A stretch of DNA of 64,000 nucleotides, taken from Dokdonia sinensis (lineage in GTDB: Bacteria > Bacteroidota > Bacteroidia > Flavobacteriales > Flavobacteriaceae). Below the pieces are notes generated by a model. That model saw only the letters and a program-made list of their open reading frames with translations. It was not told the DNA's origin and ran no database searches. Positions 10,718 through 20,019 of the stretch are shown piece by piece. The stretch lies in assembly GCF_003688895.1 (NCBI RefSeq), contig NZ_REFV01000003.1:62001-126000 (forward strand), given 5' to 3'. A program made the translations under genes and the position numbers. Each line of letters starts with the position of its first letter. Within the stretch, counting starts at the first letter, position 1.

Positions 10718-11170
10718 TTATAAAGTTACAGCTTCACCTCCAGCACTCTCAATAGCTTGTTTTGCTGTTCCAGTAAATTTATGAGCGGAAACTTTTAATT
10801 TTGCTTTAAGCTCACCACGACCTAGTATTTTAACTAAATCATTCTTTCCAACAAGGCGATTCTCAATCAACGATTCTATGGTAACTTCATCTTTAAGTCT
10901 ACCAGCATCTACGTATTCTTGAAGAGTATCTAAGTTTACGCCTGCATACTCCTTGCGATTAATGTTAGTAAATCCAAATTTGGGAACACGACGTTGAAGC
11001 GGCATTTGGCCTCCTTCGAAACCTATTTTCTTAGAATATCCAGAACGAGACTTTTGACCTTTATGACCACGCCCTGCAGTACCACCTTGTCCAGTAGCCT
11101 GTCCGCGACCCTTGCGGCTATCGTTTCTTTTAACTGCGCCTTTTGCAGGCCTTAAGTTATTTAAGTTCAT
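10718..11170 (-). CDS. rplO: 50S ribosomal protein L15
   Basis: L15 (150 aa) has the Gly/Arg-rich N-terminal extension (RKGRGQATGQGGTAGRGHKGQKSR, residues about 19-42) that threads into 23S rRNA, followed by GFEGGQMPLQRRVPKFGF. It is a late-assembly protein of the large subunit. The ATG at 11170 is 14 bases after rpmD. Confidence 0.97.
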   Translation of the reverse strand: MNLNNLRPAKGAVKRNDSRKGRGQATGQGGTAGRGHKGQKSRSGYSKKIGFEGGQMPLQRRVPKFGFTNINRKEYAGVNLDTLQEYVDAGRLKDEVTIESLIENRLVGKNDLVKILGRGELKAKLKVSAHKFTGTAKQAIESAGGEAVTL

Positions 11171-11184
11171 TTGTAATCTTTTAT

Positions 11185-11364
11185 TTAAGCTTCCTCAACA
11201 GAAACTAAATGACTCACTTTATTTATCATTCCAAGGATGTTAGGAGTATTTTCGTGCTCCTTTACCTGGCCAATTTTTCTTAACCCAAGAGACTCTAATA
11301 TTCTCTTTTGGTTCTGTGTGCGGTTTATAGCACTCTTTACCTTTGTTACTTTAATCTTTGCCAT
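11185..11364 (-). CDS. rpmD: 50S ribosomal protein L30
   Basis: A 59-codon gene beginning MAKIKVTKVKSAINRTQNQK and ending SHLVSVEEA; L30 in its usual place between rpsE and rplO. It shows the family's ferredoxin-like pattern with LESLGLRKIGQVKEHENTPNILGMI. Spacing to rpsE is four bases. Confidence 0.95.
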   Translation of the reverse strand: MAKIKVTKVKSAINRTQNQKRILESLGLRKIGQVKEHENTPNILGMINKVSHLVSVEEA

Positions 11365-11368
11365 CTTA

Positions 11369-11893
11369 TTATCCTTTAAATAATTTAGTTAAAGAAATAC
11401 CACGTTGCTTTGCAACTTGCTCAGCACTTCTTAAACGAAGAAGCGCATCAAAGGTCGCCTTTACCACATTATGAGGATTAGAAGATCCTTGATTTTTAGA
11501 AAGTACATCGTGTACACCAACTGATTCAAGCACCGCACGAATGGCACCACCTGCAATCACCCCCGTACCGGCAGCTGCTGGCATAAGTAATACTCTTGCA
11601 CCTCCGTATTTTCCTTTTTGTTCGTGAGGAATTGTACGTTTAGTTAATGGAATACGCACTAAATTTTTCTTTGCGTCCTCTACTGCCTTAGCAATAGCAC
11701 TTGCAACCTCCTTAGACTTTCCAAGGCCCTGACCAACAACTCCATGTTCGTCACCTACAACTACAATCGCAGAAAATCCAAAAGCTCTACCTCCCTTTGT
11801 TACTTTTGTAACACGTTGTACACCTACTAAACGATCCTTCAAATCAAGACCACTAGGCTTTACCAACTCTACATTTTTATAATTCTGATACAT
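11369..11893 (-). CDS. rpsE: 30S ribosomal protein S5
   Basis: S5 (174 aa) has the double-stranded RNA-binding-like N-terminal domain ([34 protein letters not shown]) and the C-terminal domain with [40 protein letters not shown]. It acts in decoding fidelity and mRNA unwinding at the entry channel. Seven bases separate it from rplR. Confidence 0.97.
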   Translation of the reverse strand: MYQNYKNVELVKPSGLDLKDRLVGVQRVTKVTKGGRAFGFSAIVVVGDEHGVVGQGLGKSKEVASAIAKAVEDAKKNLVRIPLTKRTIPHEQKGKYGGARVLLMPAAAGTGVIAGGAIRAVLESVGVHDVLSKNQGSSNPHNVVKATFDALLRLRSAEQVAKQRGISLTKLFKG

Positions 11894-11900
11894 AATTTTC

Positions 11901-12257
11901 TTAGAATTTAAGTCCGCCTTCTCTTGCGCCTTCTGCTAGTTGTTTTACTCTTCCGTGATATAAGTATCCACCGCGGTCAAAAACCACAGCTTCTACACCT
12001 GCTTTAATAGCTTTCTCAGCAACAGCTTTTCCTACGAGTTTTGCAGTTTCCACTTTGTTACCCTCTGTCTTAGCTAAATCTTTATCGCGTGATGAAGCGG
12101 CAGTAATAGTCTTACCGTTCAAATCATCAACTATTTGTGCGTAAATTTCTTTATTACTTCTAAACACACAGAGTCTTGGGCGCTGTGCAGTTCCAGAAAT
12201 ATTCTTACGAATTCTAAGGTGAATTCTATTTCTTTTTTGACTTTTTGATAATGCCAT
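11901..12257 (-). CDS. rplR: 50S ribosomal protein L18
   Basis: L18 (118 aa) binds 5S rRNA in the central protuberance. The motif [20 protein letters not shown] and the C-terminal [26 protein letters not shown] are standard. Gap of 11 bases to rplF. Confidence 0.97.
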   Translation of the reverse strand: MALSKSQKRNRIHLRIRKNISGTAQRPRLCVFRSNKEIYAQIVDDLNGKTITAASSRDKDLAKTEGNKVETAKLVGKAVAEKAIKAGVEAVVFDRGGYLYHGRVKQLAEGAREGGLKF

Positions 12258-12268
12258 TTCTCTATGTA

Positions 12269-12811
12269 TTATGCAGATTTACCTGCTTTTCTTCTAATAA
12301 TTTCACCTACAAACTTAATACCTTTTCCTTTGTAAGGTTCTGGTCTGCGGAAGCCACGGATTTTCGCGGCAACTTGTCCTACCAACTGCTTATCAAATGA
12401 TGTAAGCTTAATTCTAGGATTTTTTCCTTTATCTGATACAGTCTCAACAGTTACTTCAGGAGCAACTTCCAATATGATATTATGAGAAAAACCAACAGCT
12501 AGATCTAGCTTCTGTCCTTGATTACTCGCACGGTAACCTACTCCTACTAGTTCCAACTCTTTAGTCCAACCTTTAGATACACCTTCGATCATATTAAAGA
12601 TTAAAGAACGATAGAGACCATGCTTTGCTCTAACATCTTTCTTATCTGAATCTCTTTCTAGAGTTACAGTTCCGTCTTCAACTTTTATAGTAATACCTGA
12701 GTATTCTTGTGTAAGCTCTCCTAATTTCCCCTTTACGGTAATAACGTTATCAGCAATGGTAAGTGTAACACCATCTGGTACTGTTATTGGGCTTTTTCCT
12801 ATTCTTGACAT
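12269..12811 (-). CDS. rplF: 50S ribosomal protein L6
   Basis: L6 (180 aa) sits near the factor-binding site of the large subunit. It shows two tandem L6 folds, [15 protein letters not shown] at the start and [27 protein letters not shown] at the end. Gap of 20 bases to rpsH. Confidence 0.97.
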   Translation of the reverse strand: MSRIGKSPITVPDGVTLTIADNVITVKGKLGELTQEYSGITIKVEDGTVTLERDSDKKDVRAKHGLYRSLIFNMIEGVSKGWTKELELVGVGYRASNQGQKLDLAVGFSHNIILEVAPEVTVETVSDKGKNPRIKLTSFDKQLVGQVAAKIRGFRRPEPYKGKGIKFVGEIIRRKAGKSA

Positions 12812-12831
12812 TTCCTTCTCTTTTTATTGGA

Positions 12832-13230
12832 TTAGTAAACGTAACAAAGAACTTCGCCACCAACATTATTATGTGCTGCCTGTTTTCCTGTCATTACTCC
12901 TTTAGAAGTGGAAACGATAGCAATTCCTAGTCCATTAAGGATTCTAGGCACTTCAGATGAAGATACATACTTTCGTAAACCTGGCTTACTTATTCTTTGT
13001 ACATCTCTAATTACTGATTCTTTAGTAATACTATCATATTTCAAGGCGATTTTAATCGTTCCTTGAGCAGTAGCATCTTCAAATTTGTAACTTAAAATGT
13101 AACCTTGGTCAAATAAAATCTTTGTCATCTCCTTTTTAAGGTTTGATGCTGGGATTTCAACAACTCTGTGGTTTGCTGCGGCAGCGTTTCTAATACGAGT
13201 TAGAAAATCTGCAATTGGATCTGTATTCAT
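12832..13230 (-). CDS. rpsH: 30S ribosomal protein S8
   Basis: S8 (132 aa) is a primary 16S rRNA binder. It begins [16 protein letters not shown] and ends with the [26 protein letters not shown] signature. In E. coli S8 represses the spc operon; the 86-base gap between rpsN and rpsH, one of the larger gaps in the block, contains a palindrome copy but no S8 target that I can recognise by eye. Confidence 0.97.
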   Translation of the reverse strand: MNTDPIADFLTRIRNAAAANHRVVEIPASNLKKEMTKILFDQGYILSYKFEDATAQGTIKIALKYDSITKESVIRDVQRISKPGLRKYVSSSEVPRILNGLGIAIVSTSKGVMTGKQAAHNNVGGEVLCYVY

Positions 13231-13269
13231 TTATTTATGTTTCGGAGGTAGTTTTTTGAGTAATTTCCA

Positions 13270-13283
13270 GCTTTCGCGAAAGC
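13270..13283. repeat. Dispersed palindrome copy 5
   Basis: GCTTTCGCGAAAGC in the rpsN-rpsH gap; one of only three copies within the ribosomal block, all intergenic. Confidence 0.85.
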
Positions 13284-13316
13284 ACACTCAAAACCCGCCA
13301 CCAGTTTATACTTAAT

Positions 13317-13586
13317 TTACCAGCTAGCCTTTTTAACACCTGGGATGAGACCTTGATTTGCCATCTGACGAAACATCACACGTGACAATCCAAACTGTCT
13401 CATATAACCTCTAGGACGACCCGTTAATTTGCAACGGTTGTGCTGACGTATAGGTGAGGCATTTTTTGGTAATTTCTGTAACGCTTCGTAATCTCCAGCT
13501 TCTTTCAAAGCTTTACGTTTCTCAGCATATTTAGCTACAGTTTTAGCTCTTTTTACCTCACGGGCTTTCATTGATTCTTTAGCCAT
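13317..13586 (-). CDS. rpsN: 30S ribosomal protein S14, zinc-free form
   Basis: S14 (89 aa) of the long, zinc-independent type: it lacks the paired CxxC motifs of the short form and carries [39 protein letters not shown] at its end. It is part of the head of the 30S subunit. It begins three bases after rplE. Confidence 0.97.
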   Translation of the reverse strand: MAKESMKAREVKRAKTVAKYAEKRKALKEAGDYEALQKLPKNASPIRQHNRCKLTGRPRGYMRQFGLSRVMFRQMANQGLIPGVKKASW

Positions 13587-13589
13587 CTC

Positions 13590-14141
13590 TTAATTCTTTT
13601 TAAATGGTAAACCTAGTTCTGCAAGCAAAGACTTTGCTTCCTTATCTGTAGTGGCAGAAGTTTCGAAAGTAACATTCATTCCGTCAATCTTCTTAATTCT
13701 GTCAATATTGATTTCTGGAAAAATAATTTGTTCCTCAACCCCCATATTATAATTTCCACGTCCGTCAAATCCGGTCGCCTTAATACCATTGAAGTCGCGT
13801 ACACGTGGTAGAGCTGATGTAATAAGTCTATCTAAAAACTCATACATACGCTCACCTCTTAACGTTACCATAGTACCGATAGGCATTCCCTTTCTTAATT
13901 TGAAAGTTGCAACATCTTTTTTGGACATTGTTGTAATTGCTTTCTGACCAGTAATGAGTGTAAGCTCATCCATTGCATTTTCTACAAGTTTCTTGTCTGC
14001 AACTGCGGCCCCAACTCCACGAGATACAACAATCTTGCGTAATTTTGGAACTTCCATTACATTCTTGTAACCGAACTCTTCTGAAAGTGCTGCGACAACG
14101 CGATCTTTATACTCTTGTTTTAATCTTGGAATATATGCCAT
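13590..14141 (-). CDS. rplE: 50S ribosomal protein L5
   Basis: L5 (183 aa) binds 5S rRNA and contacts the P-site tRNA. It shows [26 protein letters not shown] and the [11 protein letters not shown] motif. It lies two bases after rplX, so the two are probably translationally coupled. Confidence 0.97.
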   Translation of the reverse strand: MAYIPRLKQEYKDRVVAALSEEFGYKNVMEVPKLRKIVVSRGVGAAVADKKLVENAMDELTLITGQKAITTMSKKDVATFKLRKGMPIGTMVTLRGERMYEFLDRLITSALPRVRDFNGIKATGFDGRGNYNMGVEEQIIFPEINIDRIKKIDGMNVTFETSATTDKEAKSLLAELGLPFKKN

Positions 14142-14143
14142 GA

Positions 14144-14455
14144 CTATAAAATTTCGTTTGTTGATTTTGCAAAACGAACCTTTTTATCTCCTTCCATACG
14201 ATAACCTACACGAGTAGCTTTACCATTCTTGTCTATTAAAGACAAGTTAGAAATTTGAATAGGCGCTTCTTTTTCTTTAATTCCACCCTGAGGATTTGCG
14301 GCGCTCGGCTTTTCGTGCTTCTTCACCATATTTACACCCTCAACGATAGCTTTATTCTTTTCAATAAGCACACGCACTACATTACCCTCTTGACCTTTAT
14401 GGTCTCCAGCAATAACTCGTACTGTATCTCCTGATTTTATCTTAAGCTTTGTCAT
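14144..14455 (-). CDS. rplX: 50S ribosomal protein L24
   Basis: L24 (103 aa) is an assembly initiator near the tunnel exit. The KOW motif is clear at the N terminus ([23 protein letters not shown]) and followed by [12 protein letters not shown]. Gap of 11 bases to rplN. Confidence 0.97.
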   Translation of the reverse strand: MTKLKIKSGDTVRVIAGDHKGQEGNVVRVLIEKNKAIVEGVNMVKKHEKPSAANPQGGIKEKEAPIQISNLSLIDKNGKATRVGYRMEGDKKVRFAKSTNEIL

Positions 14456-14466
14456 TATCTTATGTA

Positions 14467-14835
14467 TTAAAGCACCTCTGGTGCTAATGATACAATCTTC
14501 ATGAACTGTTTGTCACGAAGTTCTCTGGCCACAGGTCCAAAAACACGAGTACCGCGCATTTCACCTTGAGGACCTAAAAGAACACAAGCGTTGTCATCAA
14601 AACGGATATATGATCCATCAGGACGACGCACTGCTTTCTTTGTACGCACAACTACTGCTGTAGAAACTGCTCCCTTTTTAACTTGACCGTTCGGTGTAGC
14701 GTCTTTTACAGAAACCACAATTTTGTCTCCAACAGAAGCATATCTTCTTCCAGTACCGCCTAATACACGGATAGTCAAAACTTCTTTTGCCCCTGTATTA
14801 TCTGCTACCCTTAATCTTGATTCTTGCTGTAACAT
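14467..14835 (-). CDS. rplN: 50S ribosomal protein L14
   Basis: L14 (122 aa) forms inter-subunit contacts. It begins [20 protein letters not shown] and holds the family motif block around residues 60-85 ([29 protein letters not shown]). Only one base separates it from rpsQ. Confidence 0.97.
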   Translation of the reverse strand: MLQQESRLRVADNTGAKEVLTIRVLGGTGRRYASVGDKIVVSVKDATPNGQVKKGAVSTAVVVRTKKAVRRPDGSYIRFDDNACVLLGPQGEMRGTRVFGPVARELRDKQFMKIVSLAPEVL

Positions 14836-14836
14836 A

Positions 14837-15094
14837 TTACTTAGCTCTTTCTATAATTTCTACTAGTCTCCAGCACTTTGATTTACTCATTGGACGAGTT
14901 TCCATGATACGAACAGTATCACCCTCGTTACAATCGTTATTTTCATCGTGCGCTACGTACTTTTTCGTTTTTAAAACGAACTTTCCATACATAGGGTGCT
15001 TTACCTTTTTAACTTCAGAAACCACAATAGATTTCACCATTTTGTTACTGGTAACAGTACCGATACGCTCTTTTCTTAAATTTCTTTTTTCCAT
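14837..15094 (-). CDS. rpsQ: 30S ribosomal protein S17
   Basis: S17 (85 aa), an OB-fold 16S rRNA binder, with [19 protein letters not shown] and the closing [20 protein letters not shown] typical of the family. Gap of 11 bases to rpmC. Confidence 0.97.
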   Translation of the reverse strand: MEKRNLRKERIGTVTSNKMVKSIVVSEVKKVKHPMYGKFVLKTKKYVAHDENNDCNEGDTVRIMETRPMSKSKCWRLVEIIERAK

Positions 15095-15105
15095 CTTTAG
15101 CAGAG

Positions 15106-15297
15106 TTATTGTAGTTCTCTTTTAGTTAACTCAGTAGCAAGTCTTGCAACGCTACGTCTTAGACCGCGCAACTGAATAGGATTCTCTAATGGAGATATCG
15201 TGTGGGCCATTTTAAGATCTGAATAAGCTCTCTTTGCCTTCACAAGTTCTTCTTGTAATTCTGCTACAGATAATCCTTTTACCTCTGATTGTTTCAT
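15106..15297 (-). CDS. rpmC: 50S ribosomal protein L29
   Basis: L29 (63 aa) is a helical hairpin at the tunnel exit, near the docking site for trigger factor and SRP. I chose the ATG at 15297 ([18 protein letters not shown]), which gives the family length. The open frame could extend nine bases to a TTG at 15306, but that adds residues not seen in the family and would nearly abut the rplP stop. Confidence 0.95.
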   Translation of the reverse strand: MKQSEVKGLSVAELQEELVKAKRAYSDLKMAHTISPLENPIQLRGLRRSVARLATELTKRELQ

Positions 15298-15308
15298 TGT
15301 ATTCAATT

Positions 15309-15731
15309 TTATTCAGCTGAAAAATCTCTAGCTACGATATACTTAGTTCTCACAGGAAGTTTTTGAGCTGCTAGTCTAAGTGCTTCTTTAGCCACCGGCT
15401 CAGATACACCACCTAACTCGAACAATACACGTCCAGGCTTTACAACAGCTGCCCAATACTCAACAGCACCCTTACCTTTACCCATACGAACCTCGAGAGG
15501 CTTCTTTGTGATAGGCTTATCTGGAAATATTTTAATCCAGAGAGTCCCCTCTCTTTTCATAAAACGTGTTGCTGCGATACGCGCTGCTTCTATTTGTCTT
15601 GCCGTAACGAAGCTTGAATCTAATGACTTAATCCCGAACGTACCATTAGAAAGCTGGTGCCCTCTATTAGCAAGTCCTTTCATACGTCCTTTCTGCTGTT
15701 TACGGAATTTTGTTTTTCTAGGCTGTAACAT
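15309..15731 (-). CDS. rplP: 50S ribosomal protein L16
   Basis: L16 (140 aa) helps shape the A-site tRNA cleft and peptidyl transferase surroundings. [38 protein letters not shown] and [19 protein letters not shown] are family signatures. Gap of 21 bases to rpsC. Confidence 0.97.
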   Translation of the reverse strand: MLQPRKTKFRKQQKGRMKGLANRGHQLSNGTFGIKSLDSSFVTARQIEAARIAATRFMKREGTLWIKIFPDKPITKKPLEVRMGKGKGAVEYWAAVVKPGRVLFELGGVSEPVAKEALRLAAQKLPVRTKYIVARDFSAE

Positions 15732-15752
15732 TTTTTGTTGTCTTTTAAAAAA

Positions 15753-16469
15753 TTACTTTCTACGACGTGGCGCTCTGTTATCCTTACGAGCTCCACCTTT
15801 TGATTTACTCTTTGCGAGACCAACCAAAGGAGAAAGTTCTCTTTTGCCATATACTTCACCTTTCATAATCCATACCTTAATACCCAATCTACCATAAGTA
15901 GTGTGAGCTTCTACTAAAGCATAGTCTATGTCGGCTCTAAAAGTTGATAAAGGAATTCTCCCATCTTTATAAGACTCAGAACGTGCCATTTCTGCACCGT
16001 TCAAACGTCCAGAAATCTGGATTTTAATACCTTCACTATTCATACGCATTGCAGCCGCAATTGCCATCTTTATCGCTCGACGAAAAGAGATACGATTCTC
16101 AATTTGTCTTGCGACACTCTGACCTACCAGAAATGCATCAAGTTCTGGGCGTTTGATCTCGTGAATGTTTAGTTGAACTTCCTTATCTGTGATCTTCTTA
16201 AGCTCTTCTTTTAACTTGTCTACCTCTTGTCCACCTTTCCCGATAATAATTCCAGGTCTAGCAGTAGTGATAGTAACGGTTACAAGTTTAAGTGTACGCT
16301 CAATTATTACACGTGAAACACTAGCTTTACTTAAACGAGCGTGGATATAACGTCTAATCTTGTCGTCTTCGGCTAACTTATCGCCGTAGTCGTTACCACC
16401 ATACCAGTTAGACTCCCATCCTCTGATAATTCCAAGGCGATTTCCGATTGGATTTGTTTTTTGTCCCAT
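15753..16469 (-). CDS. rpsC: 30S ribosomal protein S3
   Basis: S3 (238 aa) is a head protein at the mRNA entry. The KH domain shows [15 protein letters not shown] at about residues 73-87. The C-terminal domain contains [31 protein letters not shown] and [33 protein letters not shown] basic tail ends the protein. Four bases to rplV. Confidence 0.97.
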   Translation of the reverse strand: MGQKTNPIGNRLGIIRGWESNWYGGNDYGDKLAEDDKIRRYIHARLSKASVSRVIIERTLKLVTVTITTARPGIIIGKGGQEVDKLKEELKKITDKEVQLNIHEIKRPELDAFLVGQSVARQIENRISFRRAIKMAIAAAMRMNSEGIKIQISGRLNGAEMARSESYKDGRIPLSTFRADIDYALVEAHTTYGRLGIKVWIMKGEVYGKRELSPLVGLAKSKSKGGARKDNRAPRRRK

Positions 16470-16473
16470 TTAA

Positions 16474-16884
16474 TTACTTGCTTTGTGTGTTATCTTTAGC
16501 ACCAATCACGACAGTTACGTGGTTGCTGCGCTTTCTTATTCTGTGAGCACGACCTTGTGGTGCTGGACGAAGTCTCTTTAACATCGCTCCACTATCCACC
16601 TTGATCTCCTTTACAAATAAATCTGCATCTTCGATACTCGCCTCCTCGTTCTTTGTTTCCCAGTTTGCTATTGCAGACAGGACAAGTTTTTCAACGCGTC
16701 GCGATGCTTCTTTACTACTAAATTTTAATAATTGAAGGGCTCTCTCTACCTTTTGACCCCGTATCATATCCGCCACAAGACGCATTTTACGTGGTGAAGT
16801 AGGGCAGTTATTCAATTTTGCGAAAGCGATTTGCTTATTTGCAGCTTTGCGTTGCTCTGCTGCTTCTCTTTTACGAACTCCCAT
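16474..16884 (-). CDS. rplV: 50S ribosomal protein L22
   Basis: L22 (136 aa) reaches into the exit tunnel with a beta hairpin, visible as [32 protein letters not shown] near residues 95-126. That hairpin is the site of macrolide-resistance changes in other bacteria. The N terminus is slightly extended and basic. Gap of eight bases to rpsS. Confidence 0.96.
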   Translation of the reverse strand: MGVRKREAAEQRKAANKQIAFAKLNNCPTSPRKMRLVADMIRGQKVERALQLLKFSSKEASRRVEKLVLSAIANWETKNEEASIEDADLFVKEIKVDSGAMLKRLRPAPQGRAHRIRKRSNHVTVVIGAKDNTQSK

Positions 16885-16892
16885 TGCTTCAA

Positions 16893-17174
16893 TTATTTTT
16901 TACCTTTATTTTTCTTATCAGCTCCGTGACCACGGTACGAACGTGTAGGAGAGAACTCCCCTAACTTGTGTCCTACCATATTCTCAGTTACGTAAACCGG
17001 TACGAATTGACGGCCGTTATGTACTGCAATTGTTTGCCCGACAAAATCAGGAGTAATCATCGAAGCTCTAGACCACGTCTTAATGACTGTCTTCTTATTT
17101 GCCTCAACGTTTGCAGCAACTTTTCTTTCTAACTTATAGTGAACGTAAGGTCCCTTTTTTAATGAACGTGCCAT
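16893..17174 (-). CDS. rpsS: 30S ribosomal protein S19
   Basis: S19 (93 aa) is in the head of the 30S near the A site. It begins [19 protein letters not shown] and has the [33 protein letters not shown] signature. Gap of six bases to rplB. Confidence 0.97.
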   Translation of the reverse strand: MARSLKKGPYVHYKLERKVAANVEANKKTVIKTWSRASMITPDFVGQTIAVHNGRQFVPVYVTENMVGHKLGEFSPTRSYRGHGADKKNKGKK

Positions 17175-17180
17175 ATCTTA

Positions 17181-18005
17181 TTATTTCTTTCTACGTTCTA
17201 CAATATACTTGTTACTCGACTTCGTTTTAGATCGGGTTCTATAACCTTTTGCAGGTATACCGTTTCTACTACGTGGATGTCCTCCTGAAGATTTTCCTTC
17301 ACCACCACCCATTGGGTGATCGACAGGGTTCATCACAACAGGACGGGTACGAGGCCTTCTACCTAACCAGCGACTTCTTCCAGCCTTACCACCTACAAGA
17401 AGTTGGTGATCACTATTTGAAATTGCACCTATTGTAGCCATACAAGTCACAAGGATTAGTCTTGTTTCTCCTGATGGCAACTTTACCGTAGCAAACTTTC
17501 CATCACGAGCCATTAGTTGAGCAAAGGCACCGGCACTACGTGCCATTACAGCACCTTGACCTGGACGAAGCTCGATACAAGAGATGATTGTTCCCAATGG
17601 AATATCCGACAATGGCATTGCGTTTCCTATTTCAGGCGCAACATTTGCACCCGAAACTAAATTTTGCCCTACTTGAAGACCATTCTGAGCGATCACGTAA
17701 CGCTTTTCACCATCTTGGTAACTCAAAAGCGCAATAAACGCAGTTCTATTAGGATCATACTCGATAGAAGTAACTGTCCCAGGAACTCCTGTCTTGTTAC
17801 GTTTAAAATCGATAATACGATACCGTTTTTTATGACCTCCGCCTACATAGCGCATCGTCATTTTTCCTGAATTGTTTCTACCACCAGAGCGTTTTTTCGG
17901 AGCCAAAAGGCTTTTTTCCGGCTTATCAGTTGTAATCTGGTCATAACCATTTACAACTCTAAATCGCTGCCCTGGAGTGATAGGCTTTAATTTTCTTACT
18001 GACAT
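17181..18005 (-). CDS. rplB: 50S ribosomal protein L2
   Basis: L2 (274 aa) is a core 23S rRNA binder near the peptidyl transferase centre. The RNA-binding domain ([32 protein letters not shown]) and the C-terminal signature with the conserved His of HPMGGGEG, at about residue 229, are present. It ends [11 protein letters not shown], standard for the family. Confidence 0.97.
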   Translation of the reverse strand: MSVRKLKPITPGQRFRVVNGYDQITTDKPEKSLLAPKKRSGGRNNSGKMTMRYVGGGHKKRYRIIDFKRNKTGVPGTVTSIEYDPNRTAFIALLSYQDGEKRYVIAQNGLQVGQNLVSGANVAPEIGNAMPLSDIPLGTIISCIELRPGQGAVMARSAGAFAQLMARDGKFATVKLPSGETRLILVTCMATIGAISNSDHQLLVGGKAGRSRWLGRRPRTRPVVMNPVDHPMGGGEGKSSGGHPRSRNGIPAKGYRTRSKTKSSNKYIVERRKK

Positions 18006-18014
18006 TTGTTTAAA

Positions 18015-18305
18015 TTAAATGTTGTTATAAAAATCTATTGTATCACCTTCCGCCACCTGTACAATTGCTTTTTTAACAGCACTTGTTTTACCAGTAACAA
18101 CCCCAGTCTTCGTGTAACGAGTCTTGCGATCTGGACGGACATTCATTGTGCGAACTTTCTCAACTGAAACCCCATAAGTAGCCTCAACAGCTTTCTTAAT
18201 TTCAACCTTGTTCGTTCTATTATCTACAACAAAAGTATAGCGATTATTTAACTCACTATCTGTTGTAGCTTTTTCTGTAATAACGGGTTTTATTAAAATA
18301 CTCAT
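18015..18305 (-). CDS. rplW: 50S ribosomal protein L23
   Basis: L23 (96 aa) lies at the exit tunnel and docks trigger factor and SRP. It begins MSILIKPVITEKATTDSEL and includes NKVEIKKAVEATYGVSVEKVRTMNV. It follows rplD after six bases. Confidence 0.96.
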   Translation of the reverse strand: MSILIKPVITEKATTDSELNNRYTFVVDNRTNKVEIKKAVEATYGVSVEKVRTMNVRPDRKTRYTKTGVVTGKTSAVKKAIVQVAEGDTIDFYNNI

Positions 18306-18311
18306 AGTGTC

Positions 18312-18941
18312 TTATTTAGATAAATTCGACTCAACACCTTCTAAAGACCCCTCTAAGAACACTACATTATTAGCGTTAATAATACTGTAAGTGCTTAATT
18401 CAGAGCTAGTTACAACTTTAGTGGTCTTCAAATTGCGTGACGACAAATATACGTTATTATTTGACTCTCCCAACACTATCAAAGATTTTTTATTCTCAAG
18501 CCCTAAAGCCTTCAGCACATTAACGAAATCTTTCGTTTTTGGTGCATCAAGATTGAAGTCTTCAACAATAGTAATTGCGTTATCATTTGCTTTCATTGTA
18601 AGTGCAGAACGACGTGCTAATCTCTTGAGGCCTTTGTTAAGTTTGAAAGAGTAATTTCTTGGTCTTGGTCCGAACATACGACCTCCACCTTTAAAAACAC
18701 CAGACTTAATACTACCCGCACGAGCTGTACCAGTTCCTTTTTGTTTTTTAATTTTACGAGTAGATCCAGCAATCTCTGCTCTTTCCTTAGACTTGTGCGT
18801 TCCTTGGCGTTGATTTGCCAAATATTGTTTTACATCTAAATAAACCGCGTGATTGTTAGGCTCTATTGCAAAAACAGCATCAGAAAGGTCTGCCTTTCTC
18901 CCTGTTTCTTTTCCTTTAATATCTACAACTGCTACCTTCAT
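18312..18941 (-). CDS. rplD: 50S ribosomal protein L4
   Basis: L4 (209 aa from the preferred start) forms part of the tunnel constriction and, in E. coli, represses the S10 operon. I place the start at the ATG at 18941 ([19 protein letters not shown]), which overlaps the rplC stop as TAATG. A longer frame reaching 18986 lies inside rplC and has no family match. The tunnel loop [33 protein letters not shown] is intact at about residues 65-97. Confidence 0.95.
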   Translation of the reverse strand: MKVAVVDIKGKETGRKADLSDAVFAIEPNNHAVYLDVKQYLANQRQGTHKSKERAEIAGSTRKIKKQKGTGTARAGSIKSGVFKGGGRMFGPRPRNYSFKLNKGLKRLARRSALTMKANDNAITIVEDFNLDAPKTKDFVNVLKALGLENKKSLIVLGESNNNVYLSSRNLKTTKVVTSSELSTYSIINANNVVFLEGSLEGVESNLSK

Positions 18942-19552
18942 TACTTCTGAATGATTACATAAGAGTTCTTGTGTCCAGGTACGCACCCTTTCACCACAAG
19001 TAGATTCTTTTCAGCAACTACTTTCAAAACTCTTAAATTTTGAACTTTAATTTTGTCACCACCCATACGTCCTGCCATTTTCATCCCTTTGAAAACGCGC
19101 GCAGGATAAGATGCTGCTCCAATTGAACCAGGTGCTCTGAGACGATTATGCTGTCCGTGAGTAGCTTGACCTACCCCAGCAAAACCGTGACGCTTAACAA
19201 CTCCTTGAAACCCTTTACCTTTGGAAGTTCCCGAAATATCGACAAACTCTCCTTCAGCAAAGTGATCTACAGTGATTGCGTCACCTAATTTAAACTCTCC
19301 TTCAAATCCTTGGAACTCGACAACTTTACGCTTAGCAACAGTTCCTGCTTTCTTGGCGTGGCCTTCAGCAGCTTTGTTTGACTTTTTTGCGTCATCGAAA
19401 CCAAGTTGAAGGGCTTCGTACCCGTCAGCTTCTTTGGTTCTGACTTGGGTGATTACGCAGGGACCTGCTTCTATAACGGTACAAGGGATGTTTTTCCCGT
19501 TCTCGTCAAAGATGCTGGTCATACCTACTTTCTTTCCGATTAACCCAGACAT
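18941..19552 (-). CDS. rplC: 50S ribosomal protein L3
   Basis: L3 (203 aa) is one of the first proteins in large-subunit assembly and reaches towards the peptidyl transferase centre. It begins [26 protein letters not shown] and has [35 protein letters not shown] with the residue block that interacts with the A-site. It is the first gene after the 150-base gap that holds a terminator-like hairpin, so its level may be set separately from that of rpsJ. Confidence 0.97.
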   Translation of the reverse strand: MSGLIGKKVGMTSIFDENGKNIPCTVIEAGPCVITQVRTKEADGYEALQLGFDDAKKSNKAAEGHAKKAGTVAKRKVVEFQGFEGEFKLGDAITVDHFAEGEFVDISGTSKGKGFQGVVKRHGFAGVGQATHGQHNRLRAPGSIGAASYPARVFKGMKMAGRMGGDKIKVQNLRVLKVVAEKNLLVVKGCVPGHKNSYVIIQK

Positions 19553-19590
19553 ATTTATAAATATTAATTATTAAAATTCAATTCAAAAAA

Positions 19591-19614
19591 CAAGGCCGAA
19601 CACGTTCGACCTTG
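19591..19614 (-). terminator. Terminator or attenuator between rpsJ and rplC
   Basis: On the minus strand CAAGGTCGAAC pairs with GTTCGGCCTTG (one U-G) around two bases, followed directly by TTTTTT. Form and T-run are those of an intrinsic terminator, yet 31 further ribosomal and related genes follow on the same strand. An attenuator, or an operon boundary with a second promoter, would both fit. Confidence 0.65.
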
Positions 19615-19672
19615 AATGTGTGTTTCCGTTTTTCCCTCGCTCGCAGCTCAGGACAAATTAGTGTGGGGTTAG

Positions 19673-19696
19673 TTTACGCTTTCGCGAAAGCGTAAA
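19673..19696. repeat. Dispersed palindrome copy 6 (24-bp perfect)
   Basis: The longest perfect copy in the window: the 16-base core flanked by TTTA and TAAA, in the rpsJ-rplC gap six bases from the rpsJ stop. The arms could also form a hairpin in RNA. Confidence 0.9.
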
Positions 19697-19702
19697 AACC
19701 TA

Positions 19703-20008
19703 TCACACTTTTATCTCTACTTCTACTCCAGAAGGTAATTCTAGTTTCATCAAAGCATCAATGGTCTTTGAAGAAGAAGAATAGATATCAAGCAAACGTT
19801 TATAAGAGCTAAGCTCAAACTGCTCACGTGATTTCTTGTTTACGTGTGGAGAACGAAGTACAGTAAAGATTTTCTTATGTGTAGGAAGTGGAATAGGTCC
19901 AGTCACTACAGCTCCAGTTGTCTTTACAGTCTTTACGATTTTTTCAGCAGATTTATCTACCAAGTTGTGATCGTAAGATTTCAGTTTTATTCTAATTTTT
20001 TGACTCAT
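19703..20008 (-). CDS. rpsJ: 30S ribosomal protein S10
   Basis: S10 (101 aa) is a head protein of the 30S and, in other bacteria, the NusE subunit of antitermination complexes. It begins [25 protein letters not shown] and includes [30 protein letters not shown]. It is joined to fusA by an 11-base gap and separated from rplC by 150 bases, so here rpsJ belongs with the str genes. Confidence 0.97.
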   Translation of the reverse strand: MSQKIRIKLKSYDHNLVDKSAEKIVKTVKTTGAVVTGPIPLPTHKKIFTVLRSPHVNKKSREQFELSSYKRLLDIYSSSSKTIDALMKLELPSGVEVEIKV

Positions 20009-20019
20009 TTTCTTGGTAA

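Noticed and set aside
15508-15897. Plus-strand frame of 129 codons across rplP and rpsC
   Set aside because: Shadow of two essential ribosomal genes; no family features.
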